A DNA stretch of 64,000 bases from Gammaproteobacteria bacterium (GTDB taxonomy: Bacteria; Gemmatimonadota; Gemmatimonadetes; Longimicrobiales; Gaopeijiaceae): positions 33,060 through 97,059 of the forward strand of contig JAPPHB010000003.1 in the NCBI GenBank assembly GCA_028821195.1, written 5' to 3'. The notes under the pieces are model-generated. The model made no database searches and had not been told where the DNA came from. It saw only the letters and a program-made list of their open reading frames with translations. Made by a program: the position numbers and the translations under genes. Of this stretch, positions 46,345 through 54,496 are shown piece by piece. Numbering within the stretch: the stretch's first letter is position 1; the number at the start of each line of letters is the position of its first letter.

Positions 46345-48321
46345 TCACCGGCCCCTGACGGGGAGCTGGATCCCGTCTCCTATATCGAAGAGCGACGGGA
46401 GCCCGGTGGGCGTGCGCCCGCGGATGGGAATCTCCCCGAAGAGTGCCCTGGCGGCGGCGATCTGGCTGACCTCCGATGCGCTCCAGGCCAGCATGTAGGC
46501 CTGCGCTTCGGGGACGTCGGAGAGCAGGTAGGGGTTGCCGAAGGAGATGACGATGTGCGGCACGCGCCGCTCCGCCAGCGTCTCGACGAAGTCGGACAGG
46601 GCCTCGGGCAGGTTCGGCCTGCCGTCGGTGCGGGCCGCGGCCACGTACGCGGAAACGATGACCAGGTCCGAGCGGGAGCCGCGCGAGAGCAGACGATCGT
46701 ACTCGCTGTCGGCGACGCCCGAGTCCAGGTACGCCGTGCTCAGCCGGCGGTAGGTCTCGCGCACGCGATCATTAAAATAGCGTCCGGCGAGCAGGTTGTT
46801 GCGAGCGCGGTAGGTGACGGAGAGGACGTTCGCGGTGCGGGTTCCGCGCAGCGAGAGCAGGTTGCGGCGGTTGCGCAGGAGAGTGATGGATGCCTCGGCG
46901 ATCTCCGTCGCCCGCTCCACATGCTCCGGGATCCCGACTTTGCGGTGGATCCCGAAGATGTCCGTGTAGCGTTCGCGATCCAGCCCCATGCGCTCCTTCA
47001 GTTCGAGGATCCGGGCCACCGAGCGGTCCAAGCGTGCTTCGCTGACGCGGCCCGAGCGGACCGCGGCGACGAGGCTCTCGCGCGCCTCGCGGGGGTCTTC
47101 GGGCATGAGGATGATGTCGGCGCCGGCCTCGAGCGCGCGCACGACCGCGTCACGGGCCCCGAACCGGCGCGTGATCGCGGCCATGTTCATCGCGTCGGTC
47201 ACGATCAGGCCCTCGAATCCCATCTCTCCGCGCAGCAGGTCGGAGAGGACCGCGGGGGAGAGGGTGCTGGGCATCGAGACGGAGCCGGTGACGGAAGGGA
47301 TGGAGACGTGCGCGCTCATGACGGCGCCCATGCCGGCATCGACCGCCGCGCGGAAGGGACGCAGCTCGACGCGGTCAAGGCGCTCGCGGTCCACGCGGAT
47401 CACCGGGAGGGCGACATGGGAATCCACTCCGGTGTCGCCGTGGCCCGGGAAGTGCTTGCCGGTCGCGATTGCGCCGTGCGCCTGAAGCCCGCGCACGAAG
47501 GCGGAGCCGAGCCGGGCCACTTCCGCGGGGTCCTCGCCGAAGGAGCGGGTGGCGATGACCGGGTTGTCCGGGTTGTTGTTGACGTCCAGCACCGGCGCGA
47601 AGGGGAGGTGGACGCCCACGGCACGCGCTTCGACGGCGGTGATGCGGCCCATCTCCCAGGCCAGGCTGTCGTCCCCCGCGGCGCCCACCGCCATGAGCGA
47701 CGGGAACAGGGTGGCGCCGCCCAGCTCGATGTTGTTGGGCAGGTAGACCGCCCCGCGCATTCGGTAGCCCGCCCCGCTTTCCAGATCCGCCCCCACCAGC
47801 AGCGGGTACTTCGCCAGCGACTGCAGGTTGTTGATCTTGGCGGCCACCTCCGAGGGGGTGCCCAGCGACACGATCACGCCCCCGACCCCGTCATCGCGCA
47901 CAGCCTCGGCCATGCGCTCGAAGTCCTCGGAGCCCGCGGGCGCGAAGTCGCCGAGCATCCACGGCATCAGCAACTGGCCCGCCTTCTCCTCGAGCGTCAT
48001 CGACTCCAGGACGGAGGATGCCCAGGCGCCGAGCGCTTCTGCGGGAGCCGGATAATCGGCGGTCGGTGTTTCGCCGGCGACTCGGGCCGCTCCCGCAGAC
48101 GAGGCAGCCACGGTGGGCGTCTCCGCGGCGGAACCCGCGGGCGGGGGGGCCGGAGCCGGTTGGTCGGCCGGAGAAGGAGCCGTGTTGCCAGCCGGAGGGG
48201 TTGCGTCGGGGGTCGGGGCTTCCGTCGGCGCGGACGGCTCGGGCAAGCCGCGGCCAGACGGTGCGGTGCCGCAGGAGACAACGATCGGAACGAGCGCCAG
48301 GAGGGAGGCGAGACCCGCCAT
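46345..48321 (-). CDS. nagZ: GH3 beta-N-acetylglucosaminidase lipoprotein (NagZ-like)
   Basis: 658-aa lipoprotein (MAGLASLLALVPIVVSC), then a ~90-residue Pro/Ala/Thr linker before the enzyme. The GH3 domain has KHFPGHGDT with GVDSHVALPVI and the nucleophile in VTDAMNMAAITRRFG; EVARLGSAFVRGLQ and LMPEDPREA also match. It is close to the first half of the adjacent NagZ-AmiE fusion, so one may derive from the other by duplication. The start at 48321 is set by the signal peptide; a longer in-frame start is spurious. It is divergent from namZ. Confidence 0.9.
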   Translation of the reverse strand: MAGLASLLALVPIVVSCGTAPSGRGLPEPSAPTEAPTPDATPPAGNTAPSPADQPAPAPPPAGSAAETPTVAASSAGAARVAGETPTADYPAPAEALGAWASSVLESMTLEEKAGQLLMPWMLGDFAPAGSEDFERMAEAVRDDGVGGVIVSLGTPSEVAAKINNLQSLAKYPLLVGADLESGAGYRMRGAVYLPNNIELGGATLFPSLMAVGAAGDDSLAWEMGRITAVEARAVGVHLPFAPVLDVNNNPDNPVIATRSFGEDPAEVARLGSAFVRGLQAHGAIATGKHFPGHGDTGVDSHVALPVIRVDRERLDRVELRPFRAAVDAGMGAVMSAHVSIPSVTGSVSMPSTLSPAVLSDLLRGEMGFEGLIVTDAMNMAAITRRFGARDAVVRALEAGADIILMPEDPREARESLVAAVRSGRVSEARLDRSVARILELKERMGLDRERYTDIFGIHRKVGIPEHVERATEIAEASITLLRNRRNLLSLRGTRTANVLSVTYRARNNLLAGRYFNDRVRETYRRLSTAYLDSGVADSEYDRLLSRGSRSDLVIVSAYVAAARTDGRPNLPEALSDFVETLAERRVPHIVISFGNPYLLSDVPEAQAYMLAWSASEVSQIAAARALFGEIPIRGRTPTGLPSLFDIGDGIQLPVRGR

Positions 48322-48463
48322 GTGAAGGGGCGGCGCGCGGCGCGAACCCGACGTCGCCCGACTATTCAGCGCAAGCACCGGTTGACGACTTCTTCCCCCC
48401 GGACGAAGTTGACAGCCCGCCGACCATCCATGGACTGCAGGAATCGAGGACTGGCGCAAGGTA

Positions 48464-49753
48464 ATGGTTTCCTCAAGGATCCGACAATCGCGGGTTGGCG
48501 CCGGCCTGGTCGTCGCGGGCGCGGTGCTCCTCGGCGCCAATCTGATCGTGCGGGGCGGGCGCGGTCCGGCCGTGGACGCTTCCCGCGGCATCGCCGCGCA
48601 GGTGGCCGGCGAGACCCGTCCCGGGATCGAGGTTCTGCTCGCGGACTCGATCCACCTGGTGGAAGGTCTCCGAGCCGGGCTCGTCACCAACCATACGGGC
48701 ATCGACCGCCAGGGCGTCTCAACCATCGACCTCCTGCACGGGGACGGGCGCGTGGAACTGATCGCGCTCTATTCTCCCGAGCATGGCATCCGGGGCGAAG
48801 CCGAAGCCGGCGAACTCGTCGACAGCGGGATGGACCCACGCACCTGGCTGCCGGTCCACTCCCTCTACGGAGCGACCCGCAAGCCGACGCCGGAGATGCT
48901 GGAGGGCGTCGAGGTGCTCCTTTTCGACATCCAGGATATCGGGGCCCGCTACTACACCTACGTCTACACCATGGCGCTGGCGATGGAGGCGGCTGGAGAG
49001 GCCAGGATCCCCTTCGTGGTGCTGGACCGGCCCAACCCGATCGGGGGCGTCGAGGTGCAGGGCAACGTGCTCGATCCGGCGTTCGCCTCCTTCGTGGGCA
49101 TGTACCCGATCCCCATGCGCCATGGGATGACCCCGGGCGAGCTGGCGCGTCTGTTCCGGGGCGAGTTCGGGGTGGAGGCGGAACTCGCAGTGGCACCCCT
49201 CTCGGGATGGAGCCGGGGCGACTGGTTCCCGGACACCGGGCTTCCCTGGGTGGCGCCTTCGCCAAACATGCCGTCGGTGGAGAGCGCCCGTCACTATCCG
49301 GGCACCTGCCTGTTCGAAGGAACCAACCTGTCCGTGGGCCGAGGCACGCCCATCGCCTTTCAGCAGATCGGAGCCCCCTGGCTGGACGGGGAGGCGCTGG
49401 CCGCGAACCTGAACGGCTATGGCCTCGCGGGTGTGCGTTTCGAGGCGGTGCGCTTCGTGCCGGAAAACCCGGGCGACGGCAAGCACGGCGGGGTCGAGGT
49501 GGGAGGCGTGCGGCTCGTCGCCACCGACCCGGGATACGATCCCACCGAGGCCGCAGTGGCGGCGCTCATCGAAGCTGTCGCGCTCTCCGGTGACAGTTGG
49601 GAATGGCGCGAAGCCGCCTTCGACCGCCTTGCGGGCACCGACCGTCTGCGGCTGGCGGTCGAGGCGGGGGCGACCCTGCAGGAGGTGCGCGCAGCATGGC
49701 GACCGGATCTGGACGAGTTCTTGCAGGTTCGAGCACGGTATCTACTGTATTGA
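48464..49753 (+). CDS. namZ: NamZ-like exo-beta-N-acetylmuramidase (DUF1343)
   Basis: 429-aa exported protein: N-terminal hydrophobic segment (GAGLVVAGAVLLGANLIV) then a DUF1343 domain. Diagnostic stretches are GLVTNHTGIDRQGVSTIDLL, YSPEHGIRGEAEAGE, VLLFDIQDIGARYYTYVYT, LDRPNPIGG, and PSPNMPSVESARHYPGTCLF followed by EGTNLSVGRGT. B. subtilis NamZ (YbbC), of this family, removes MurNAc from non-reducing ends of glycan chains, complementing NagZ. It is transcribed divergently from the NagZ genes, completing a peptidoglycan-scavenging locus. No murQ etherase is seen in this window. Confidence 0.9.
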   Translation: MVSSRIRQSRVGAGLVVAGAVLLGANLIVRGGRGPAVDASRGIAAQVAGETRPGIEVLLADSIHLVEGLRAGLVTNHTGIDRQGVSTIDLLHGDGRVELIALYSPEHGIRGEAEAGELVDSGMDPRTWLPVHSLYGATRKPTPEMLEGVEVLLFDIQDIGARYYTYVYTMALAMEAAGEARIPFVVLDRPNPIGGVEVQGNVLDPAFASFVGMYPIPMRHGMTPGELARLFRGEFGVEAELAVAPLSGWSRGDWFPDTGLPWVAPSPNMPSVESARHYPGTCLFEGTNLSVGRGTPIAFQQIGAPWLDGEALAANLNGYGLAGVRFEAVRFVPENPGDGKHGGVEVGGVRLVATDPGYDPTEAAVAALIEAVALSGDSWEWREAAFDRLAGTDRLRLAVEAGATLQEVRAAWRPDLDEFLQVRARYLLY

Positions 49754-49873
49754 TGCTCGCGCCGCGCTCAGTTGTCAGGGCACCCGCCCGGGGCTTGTGC
49801 TCGGTGTCTCCAAGGACGACTCTGATGTCGAGCATCCGCAAGTCCTACGCCTCAACAGAGTAGGAGGCCCGAA

Positions 49874-49963
49874 ATGATGAATCGATTGCTTCGGGTGAAA
49901 TCCGGTCCTGCGAGTTGGGCGGCGTTTTTTCCCCTCGTCTTCGGAATCTTGTGCCAATCCACT
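49874..49963 (+). pseudogene. 5' fragment (signal peptide) of a regulatory-domain protein split by the transposon
   Basis: AGGAGG at 49862-49867 precedes ATG 49874. The 30 codons that follow encode a signal peptide (MMNRLLRVKS, then a hydrophobic run ending FGILCQST). The frame then enters the transposon and stops at 50021-50023. Joining 49963 directly to 56363 continues this frame into the carboxypeptidase-regulatory-domain protein, with codon 31 as Gln. So this is the displaced start of that gene. Confidence 0.88.
49956..49963. repeat. Target-site duplication, left copy
   Basis: AATCCACT immediately before the left inverted repeat; the identical octamer follows the right inverted repeat at 56355-56362. 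Eight bp is the length expected for IS1595-family insertions. Confidence 0.93.
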
Positions 49964-49987
49964 GGGAATTATAAGCCTGTCTTGACA
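49964..49987 (+). repeat. Left terminal inverted repeat of the transposon
   Basis: Starts GGGAATTATAAG, then CC, then TGTCTTGACA. It pairs with 56331-56354, differing only at the two central bases (CC against GG). The TTGACA at its inner edge may be the transposase -35 box. Confidence 0.93.
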
Positions 49988-50010
49988 AACGCTCGGAAAC
50001 CTTGTAACTT
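49982..50010 (+). promoter_or_regulatory. Candidate transposase promoter starting in the inverted repeat
   Basis: A perfect -35 hexamer TTGACA (49982-49987) lies within the left repeat; after 17 bp comes TAACTT (50005-50010), a weak -10. The predicted start is about 30 bp before the transposase ATG. Confidence 0.5.
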
Positions 50011-50046
50011 GTATGTACGGTAAGAGCACAACGTACAGGGGGTTAC

Positions 50047-51039
50047 ATGCGTCACACGTCACCTGGCAAGAGCGGTAGGAAGGGCATCTCGCTGATGCAG
50101 ATTGCGGAGATGTTCGCGACAGAGGAGCGGGCCATCAAGTGGTTCGAGGAGGCGACGTGGCCGACCGGCGAGATGGCATGCATGAAGTGCGGGAGCACCA
50201 ACGTGCACCGCGTCAGGAAACGCAAGCCGATGCCCTACCGCTGCCGCGACTGCCGCTCGTACTTCTCGTTGAAAACGAACACGTTGATGGAACAGTCGAA
50301 GCTCCCGTTGCGAGTGTGGGGCTGGGCGATCTACCTGGAGATGACGAATCTCAAAGGCGTGTCCTCAATGAAGTTACACAGGGACCTGGGCATATCGCAA
50401 CCGGCAGCGTGGTTCCTGCTGCACCGCATCCGGGCCGCGTTCGCGGACATGCGCATGTCGTTCGCGGGTCCGGTCGAGGTAGATGAGGCATACTTCGGCG
50501 GCAAGCGTTCCAATATGAGCAACAAGAAGCGCCGCGAGTTGAAGAAGCAGGGACTCGGGCGCGGCCCGAAGGGCAAGCAGGCGGTCGTGGCGGCGAAGGA
50601 CCGCGAGACCAATCAGGTCGTAGCGCGAGTGATCGACCGGCAGGACAGCGAGACGCTGCAAGGCTTCGTGGACGAGCACGCGCACCCGGACGCGAAGCTC
50701 TACACGGACGACGCAACCGCGTACAAGGGCACGGAGCGACCGCATGAGACGGTTAGGCACTCGGTGTCCGAGTACGTACGCTATCTCGCGGGCGAGGTCA
50801 TTCACACGAACGGCATCGAGGCCTATTGGGCGATGCTCAAGCGAGGGCACAAGGGCGTCTACCACCGCCTGTCGCCGAAGCACCTTCAAGCGTACGTGGA
50901 CATGTTCGCAGCGCGTCACAACCTGCGCGAGCTAGACACGCTCGCTCAGATCCAGCACGTCGTCGCGAGCCTCATCGGGCGTAGGCTCACGTACCGCCAA
51001 CTCACCGCCGATAACGGGCTCCCGGCGCAGGCGGTGTGA
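50047..51039 (+). CDS. IS1595-family (ISXO2-like) transposase
   Basis: 330-aa DDE-type transposase. An N-terminal zinc ribbon (CMKCGSTN, then YRCRDCRSYFS) precedes the catalytic core: first Asp in VEVDEAYFGGKRS, second in KLYTDDATAYKG, third region HTNGIEAYWAMLKRGHKG. Full length with no disruption, so the element may still move. The start follows GGGGG at about -8. It is the only recognisable mobility gene and reads inward from the left end. Confidence 0.93.
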   Translation: MRHTSPGKSGRKGISLMQIAEMFATEERAIKWFEEATWPTGEMACMKCGSTNVHRVRKRKPMPYRCRDCRSYFSLKTNTLMEQSKLPLRVWGWAIYLEMTNLKGVSSMKLHRDLGISQPAAWFLLHRIRAAFADMRMSFAGPVEVDEAYFGGKRSNMSNKKRRELKKQGLGRGPKGKQAVVAAKDRETNQVVARVIDRQDSETLQGFVDEHAHPDAKLYTDDATAYKGTERPHETVRHSVSEYVRYLAGEVIHTNGIEAYWAMLKRGHKGVYHRLSPKHLQAYVDMFAARHNLRELDTLAQIQHVVASLIGRRLTYRQLTADNGLPAQAV

Positions 51040-51205
51040 GGGGGTCGCAGAGGAGAGAAGATCGCGTCCTGGCTTGTCATGTGGTGCAAGAATCTCCATG
51101 TTACAGGGTTACACAGGTTAAGGAAACGTCGCGACACATGAGATGAGAGGAGTACAGCCCACAAGGAGGCGGCGACGTTACGAGCAAAGGAGGACAGCAA
51201 GGTCA

Positions 51206-51466
51206 ATGAGCAACGAGCAATTTCGACAGGAGGTCGTCCAGCGGCTGGACGCGGTAGATGATCGGCTAGACGCGATGGAAATGCTTTTGGTCGCCATGGA
51301 GAAGCGCATGGACGCCACCGAGAGTCTTCTAGAGATGGTGACCAAAACCACGGTCAGGATTTGGAACCGGATGGCGACCAAAGAAGACATTCAGGGCCTA
51401 GAAACCACGCTTGAAGACTTCCGCTCCGAGTGGAAGAAGGACATCCAAGACGAACGGGCGTGGTAA
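51206..51466 (+). CDS. Small coiled-coil protein (86 aa), transposon passenger
   Basis: Starts MSNEQFRQEVVQRLDAVDDRL after AAAGGAGGACAG, a good ribosome-binding site. Nearly the whole protein is amphipathic helix with heptad spacing (RLDAVDDRLDAMEMLLVAM, TLEDFRSEWKKDIQ). No enzymatic motif. Its short RLDAxDxRLD repeats resemble those in the 54497-54760 protein in the same element, so the two may be related or interact. Function unknown. Confidence 0.65.
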   Translation: MSNEQFRQEVVQRLDAVDDRLDAMEMLLVAMEKRMDATESLLEMVTKTTVRIWNRMATKEDIQGLETTLEDFRSEWKKDIQDERAW

Positions 51467-51532
51467 GCGAGCAACGGGTACGCATCAGTGCCGTGATGCT
51501 CGCACCTGGCCGGACTTGCGACAGCGCAGGGC

Positions 51533-51943
51533 GTGTCTGGACAGGTCCCGAATCCAGCAACGCTAGATTCCCTAGAAGCGGGCGAGCTTTCTGGTCAGGA
51601 AGTAGTGTTGCGGGAAGTGATGCGTGTCACACTGGAGTTGAATCAGCGCACGCCGGATAGGTGCCGCACAGGCTTGACGTTCTCGCGGCTGTTGGGTGAC
51701 TGGGAGATCGGTTGGGGCGAGGAGGTTCCGTATGCTTGGACCACGTTCGCGGGTCTCGACGTTTACTTCCGGGTGCCTCCTCCGTCCTCCGTGTTGCGAA
51801 ACGTATCGCCTTCCACGCGTCTGGACTTGGCCCGGCAACTAGCCGCAATCGAGGAGGGGCTAGACGCACTGTACCGCGATACGGGTCAGGGAGAATGGTC
51901 CTACGCGGAAATCCTCCGGTCCTCTGGTCGGTGCCCCGAATGA
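51533..51943 (+). CDS. Hypothetical protein (136 aa), transposon passenger
   Basis: GTG-initiated frame encoding an acidic soluble protein with aromatic stretches (LLGDWEIGWGEEVPYAW, FAGLDVYFRVPPPSS) and a helical end (ARQLAAIEEGLDALYRDT). No family recognised. Support for its being real is the 4-bp overlap of its stop with the ATG of the following lipoprotein gene. The start is uncertain: an ATG 87 bases further in is also possible. Confidence 0.5.
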   Translation: MSGQVPNPATLDSLEAGELSGQEVVLREVMRVTLELNQRTPDRCRTGLTFSRLLGDWEIGWGEEVPYAWTTFAGLDVYFRVPPPSSVLRNVSPSTRLDLARQLAAIEEGLDALYRDTGQGEWSYAEILRSSGRCPE

Positions 51944-52371
51944 AGGGCGCGGCGCGGGTGCGTAAGTTGCTTGCGCTGTCGTGGTGCTTAGCGGGCCTAG
52001 GATGCGCGGATGCGGGGCGCGGCGATTCGGACCCTGCGGCGATTCTAGCGGCCATAGAGTCAGCGCAAGCCCAAGTGCGCCGCGCTGCGGAAGCTACGGA
52101 CTTGGCTACTGAGGCCGCGATAAAGGCTGCGGAAACTTCAAATCGGGCAGCGGGCCAGGCGGGCTTAGTGTCGGACATCATTTGGGAAATCGGGAGCAGA
52201 AACGCTGCCGAGAGGATGGATTCAGTGGCCGCTGTGACGCTGGAGGCACGGGATGATGTCCTGCTGGCAGCGGACTTGGCCAACCTAGCGTGGGGAGCCG
52301 CACTCGCGGCGGATTCGGCAACACTCGTTGCAGTGGAGGTCGCACTTCGGGCGGTGGTGGCGAGAAGGTGA
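51940..52371 (+). CDS. Predicted Ala-rich lipoprotein (143 aa), transposon passenger
   Basis: ATG overlaps the preceding stop (ATGA). A basic start (MKGAARVRK) leads to a hydrophobic core and lipobox LAGLGC. The mature part is almost entirely Ala-rich helix with alternating charged residues (AILAAIESAQAQVRRAAEAT), suggesting a rod- or coiled-coil-like periplasmic protein. No homologue recognised. Coupling with the upstream gene suggests they act together. Confidence 0.6.
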   Translation: MKGAARVRKLLALSWCLAGLGCADAGRGDSDPAAILAAIESAQAQVRRAAEATDLATEAAIKAAETSNRAAGQAGLVSDIIWEIGSRNAAERMDSVAAVTLEARDDVLLAADLANLAWGAALAADSATLVAVEVALRAVVARR

Positions 52372-52517
52372 TTAAGCGCCTTGGCGTCGCAGCACTCTCG
52401 CACCTTGAACAAAGCGCACACCCTGCCCCTTGTGCGAACGGGGCGGGCATGCAATTGTACTAGTACGGAGCAGCCGCGATTCCGGCCATGGAACCTCTTG
52501 AAGCGGCTGCCCCGTAG

Positions 52518-52574
52518 CTACATGGTTGAGACGACTGGTGCTAGCTGTCGCTCAAGTGCAAGCGCCTCTTCCAT
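52518..52574 (-). CDS. 18-codon ORF with a full-length Shine-Dalgarno sequence
   Basis: Encodes MEEALALERQLAPVVSTM. Seven bases upstream is AGGAGGTGAT, complementary over 10 nt to the 16S rRNA 3' end, which is exceptionally strong. It is 73 bp past the HhH-protein stop on the same strand. It could be a leader peptide, a tiny signalling or toxin peptide, or a chance ORF beside a ribosome-binding-like sequence. Length alone cannot decide. Confidence 0.35.
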   Translation of the reverse strand: MEEALALERQLAPVVSTM

Positions 52575-52611
52575 AACGACATCACCTCCTCGCGTTGGTG
52601 GGTGAGTCCCG

Positions 52612-52651
52612 AGCCCTCTGGTGGCTGCAACCACTGGAGGGCTTACTTTAT
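52612..52651 (+). terminator. Terminator-like hairpin between convergent passenger genes
   Basis: A 13-bp stem with two mismatches (52612-52624 against 52631-52643, loop CTGCAA) is followed by TACTTTATT on the plus strand. It would end transcription from the lipoprotein pair; its right edge touches the last codon of the opposing gene. Confidence 0.5.
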
Positions 52652-53283
52652 TCGAGATTATAGCTTTTACTGTCACCCGAGGCAAGCGTCCGACGGTCCA
52701 GCTCCCACAGGGCGTGGTCGGTCGCCTGGACGGACCAGCCCAGCAAGCGCGCCAAGCAGTCCACAGCCGAACGATACGCGAGGTACTGGGCGGTTGTGAA
52801 GGCTCGCCGCTCCTCGCCAAAAAGCGCCCGCCAACCCCTGAAATCGACGACGCAGTAGTCGTCGGGGAAGGTGAGCGCGAGCACGGCAGAAGCCACTGGT
52901 ACGCCGACTCCTGGCAGGCTTGTGAGCAGGCCGACGCATACGCTCGCAGCGACGGCATCCGAAGGCTCGTGCTCGGCGTGCAGGTGGAAAGCAGCAAGTG
53001 TGACGCTCCTCACCAAGCGGTCGGTTAGTTGCTCAAGTTGAGGCACACGCTTCAACTGGTGTCCGAGTTTCCAGCGTGTGATCCGTTGGAAGTCGTCGAG
53101 GCCCAAGAAGGCGTAAGGCGTCCGGTAACGCAGCATCGTGGCGATATGCCGCTTTAGCTCCCGCGTCTCGGCGATGTCCAACTCTGCACCACGCACCACA
53201 CCGAGCCGCTCCGGTTCCACGACGACGGGCGGATGATACGCGCGACAGCGCGGACAGAGCGGCATCACGTTACTGCCGCTCAT
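52648..53283 (-). CDS. HhH-type (DNA glycosylase-like) protein with N-terminal Cys pair, transposon passenger
   Basis: 211-aa protein. It starts MSGSNVMPLCPRCRAYHPP, a CxxC that may be half of a zinc site. The mid-region has SLPGVGVPVASAVLALTFP then DDYCVVDFRGWRALFG, which reads as a helix-hairpin-helix followed by the Asp-containing segment of HhH-GPD base-excision enzymes. The usual catalytic Lys and Fe-S cysteines are not evident, so it may bind DNA without glycosylase activity. It runs against the surrounding passengers. Assignment is by motif inspection only. Confidence 0.55.
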   Translation of the reverse strand: MSGSNVMPLCPRCRAYHPPVVVEPERLGVVRGAELDIAETRELKRHIATMLRYRTPYAFLGLDDFQRITRWKLGHQLKRVPQLEQLTDRLVRSVTLAAFHLHAEHEPSDAVAASVCVGLLTSLPGVGVPVASAVLALTFPDDYCVVDFRGWRALFGEERRAFTTAQYLAYRSAVDCLARLLGWSVQATDHALWELDRRTLASGDSKSYNLE

Positions 53284-53344
53284 AGCCGTGGGCTCGGCTC
53301 TCGCGTCACGGGTCGGGGCTCCTTGCCGGGTGCTGGGGCTGTCA

Positions 53345-53388
53345 GTCAGAGAAAACCGCGATAGCGCTGCTCAAAGGCGCTATCGCGG
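53345..53388 (-). terminator. Rho-independent terminator of the passenger lipoprotein gene
   Basis: A perfect 12-bp stem (CCGCGATAGCGC with GCGCTATCGCGG, 53356-53388, 9-nt loop) is followed on the minus strand by TTTTCTCTG. It lies 43 bp past the stop of the 53432-54073 gene. Confidence 0.8.
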
Positions 53389-53431
53389 CGGCTAGGGGGT
53401 TACCGGGCAGGTAAGCAGGTTGCGCGGATCA

Positions 53432-54073
53432 TCAGGGATTCTCCCAGCGTCGCAGCGTGATGGTGCCGGTAGGGTTGAGGTAGGTGTTGGGTATGCCGGG
53501 CAGCAGGTAGTTGCACTCGTAGGAGAACGTACCTGTCAACTCGGTCCCGTCCTCGTTGAATGAGCCTTTGAACTCGGCGTAGGTGCCGTGCTCGCAGACA
53601 CCGACTTCCTCGGGCACACCAATGTTCAGCACAACGTTCGGCTCGACCTGGAAGGTCACGATGTTCGGGCGTGAGGCCGACCAAGGCCCCCACGAGAACG
53701 GGTCAGGCCAGAACACGTCATTGGGATGAGGCGTCCTGGCGTCGTGCCCGCCCCTCACCCATTTCACCTGCCCGCCGACGTTGTAGCTAAAGCCGCGCGC
53801 CGACAGGGGCGTACACTGCCCCTTGTACATGACAGGGCACCACGGTAGCGTCGGGCGAAGGTGCGCGACTAGCTGGATCGTGTCCCGCCCGTCGTTCAGG
53901 GTATGCGCGTTATGCCAGATGCCCTCTAGCCGTATCTCGGGCTCGGGTTCCGGCTGCGCTCTTGCCGTGTCCGCTGCGGGCGCGGGTGGTATGGTGTGCG
54001 GCTCGACGACGGTGGGCGCGGAATCACACGCGAGCGCGAGCAGCGCGAGTGCCGCTGGTGCCAAGCGGCTCAT
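53432..54073 (-). CDS. Predicted lipoprotein (213 aa), transposon passenger
   Basis: AGGAGG about 6 nt before the ATG; signal MSRLAPAALALLALAC gives a lipobox. A Pro/Glu-rich linker (PAPAADTARAQPEPEPEI) is followed by a beta-rich domain with four cysteines (LPWCPVMYKGQCTP; GVCEHGTY; SYECNYLLPG) and many aromatics, probably disulfide-bonded and extracytoplasmic. The final strands (YLNPTGTITLRRWE) suggest a sandwich. No family recognised. It has its own terminator and possibly a TATAAC -10 about 30 bp upstream, so it is a separate unit. Confidence 0.65.
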   Translation of the reverse strand: MSRLAPAALALLALACDSAPTVVEPHTIPPAPAADTARAQPEPEPEIRLEGIWHNAHTLNDGRDTIQLVAHLRPTLPWCPVMYKGQCTPLSARGFSYNVGGQVKWVRGGHDARTPHPNDVFWPDPFSWGPWSASRPNIVTFQVEPNVVLNIGVPEEVGVCEHGTYAEFKGSFNEDGTELTGTFSYECNYLLPGIPNTYLNPTGTITLRRWENP

Positions 54074-54384
54074 CGGTTCCTCCTGCACAGGGTGCCGGGT
54101 CGTTATAGGCACCAAAACCACGCAGGAGAAGCGGGTTCTCGCGTATTCGCCGGACGTTGCGCTGATCAGGCGCTCGGTCCTTGGTCCGTTGGCTATTTCA
54201 TTTCGCGAGCGACCCGGACAAGATGCGTCAGGGACTCCCGCACGGTTCTGGTGCAACGTGCAACATACGGCCCAGCGCGCGCGCCCGCAACCCTTCTCAG
54301 CAAGGCTTTACGGCTGCCACCAATCCTATAACGAATAGCTGTAACCGCAGACTACATAATGTCTTACGCGTGGTCTCACAGGAC
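54074..54384. other. Non-coding stretch between divergent passenger genes
   Basis: About 310 bp upstream of both the lipoprotein gene (minus) and the small coiled-coil gene (plus). It becomes AT-richer toward 54360. Apart from the promoter candidates mentioned elsewhere I see no gene, repeat or RNA here. Confidence 0.4.
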
Positions 54385-54413
54385 TTGCGGTGTTGATCGC
54401 GATGTTGTATTAT
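54385..54413 (+). promoter_or_regulatory. Candidate sigma-70 promoter for the right-hand passenger operon
   Basis: TTGCGG (54385-54390), 17 bp spacer, TATTAT (54408-54413), in a locally AT-rich stretch. It is 83 bp before the first ATG of six closely spaced co-directional genes. Confidence 0.5.
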
Positions 54414-54496
54414 GTGTGTTATAGGTATCATGCCGACTCGCGAAGAGGTCGGGAGGCTAGAGGAGCACCCAGCAAGGAGCGAAGGGAGGCGGTGGG

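Noticed and set aside
46555..49593. A plus-strand open frame of about 1,000 codons opposite the second NagZ gene and running across the namZ start
   Set aside because: Composition-driven antisense frame; the NagZ and NamZ proteins in the other frames have full conserved motifs.
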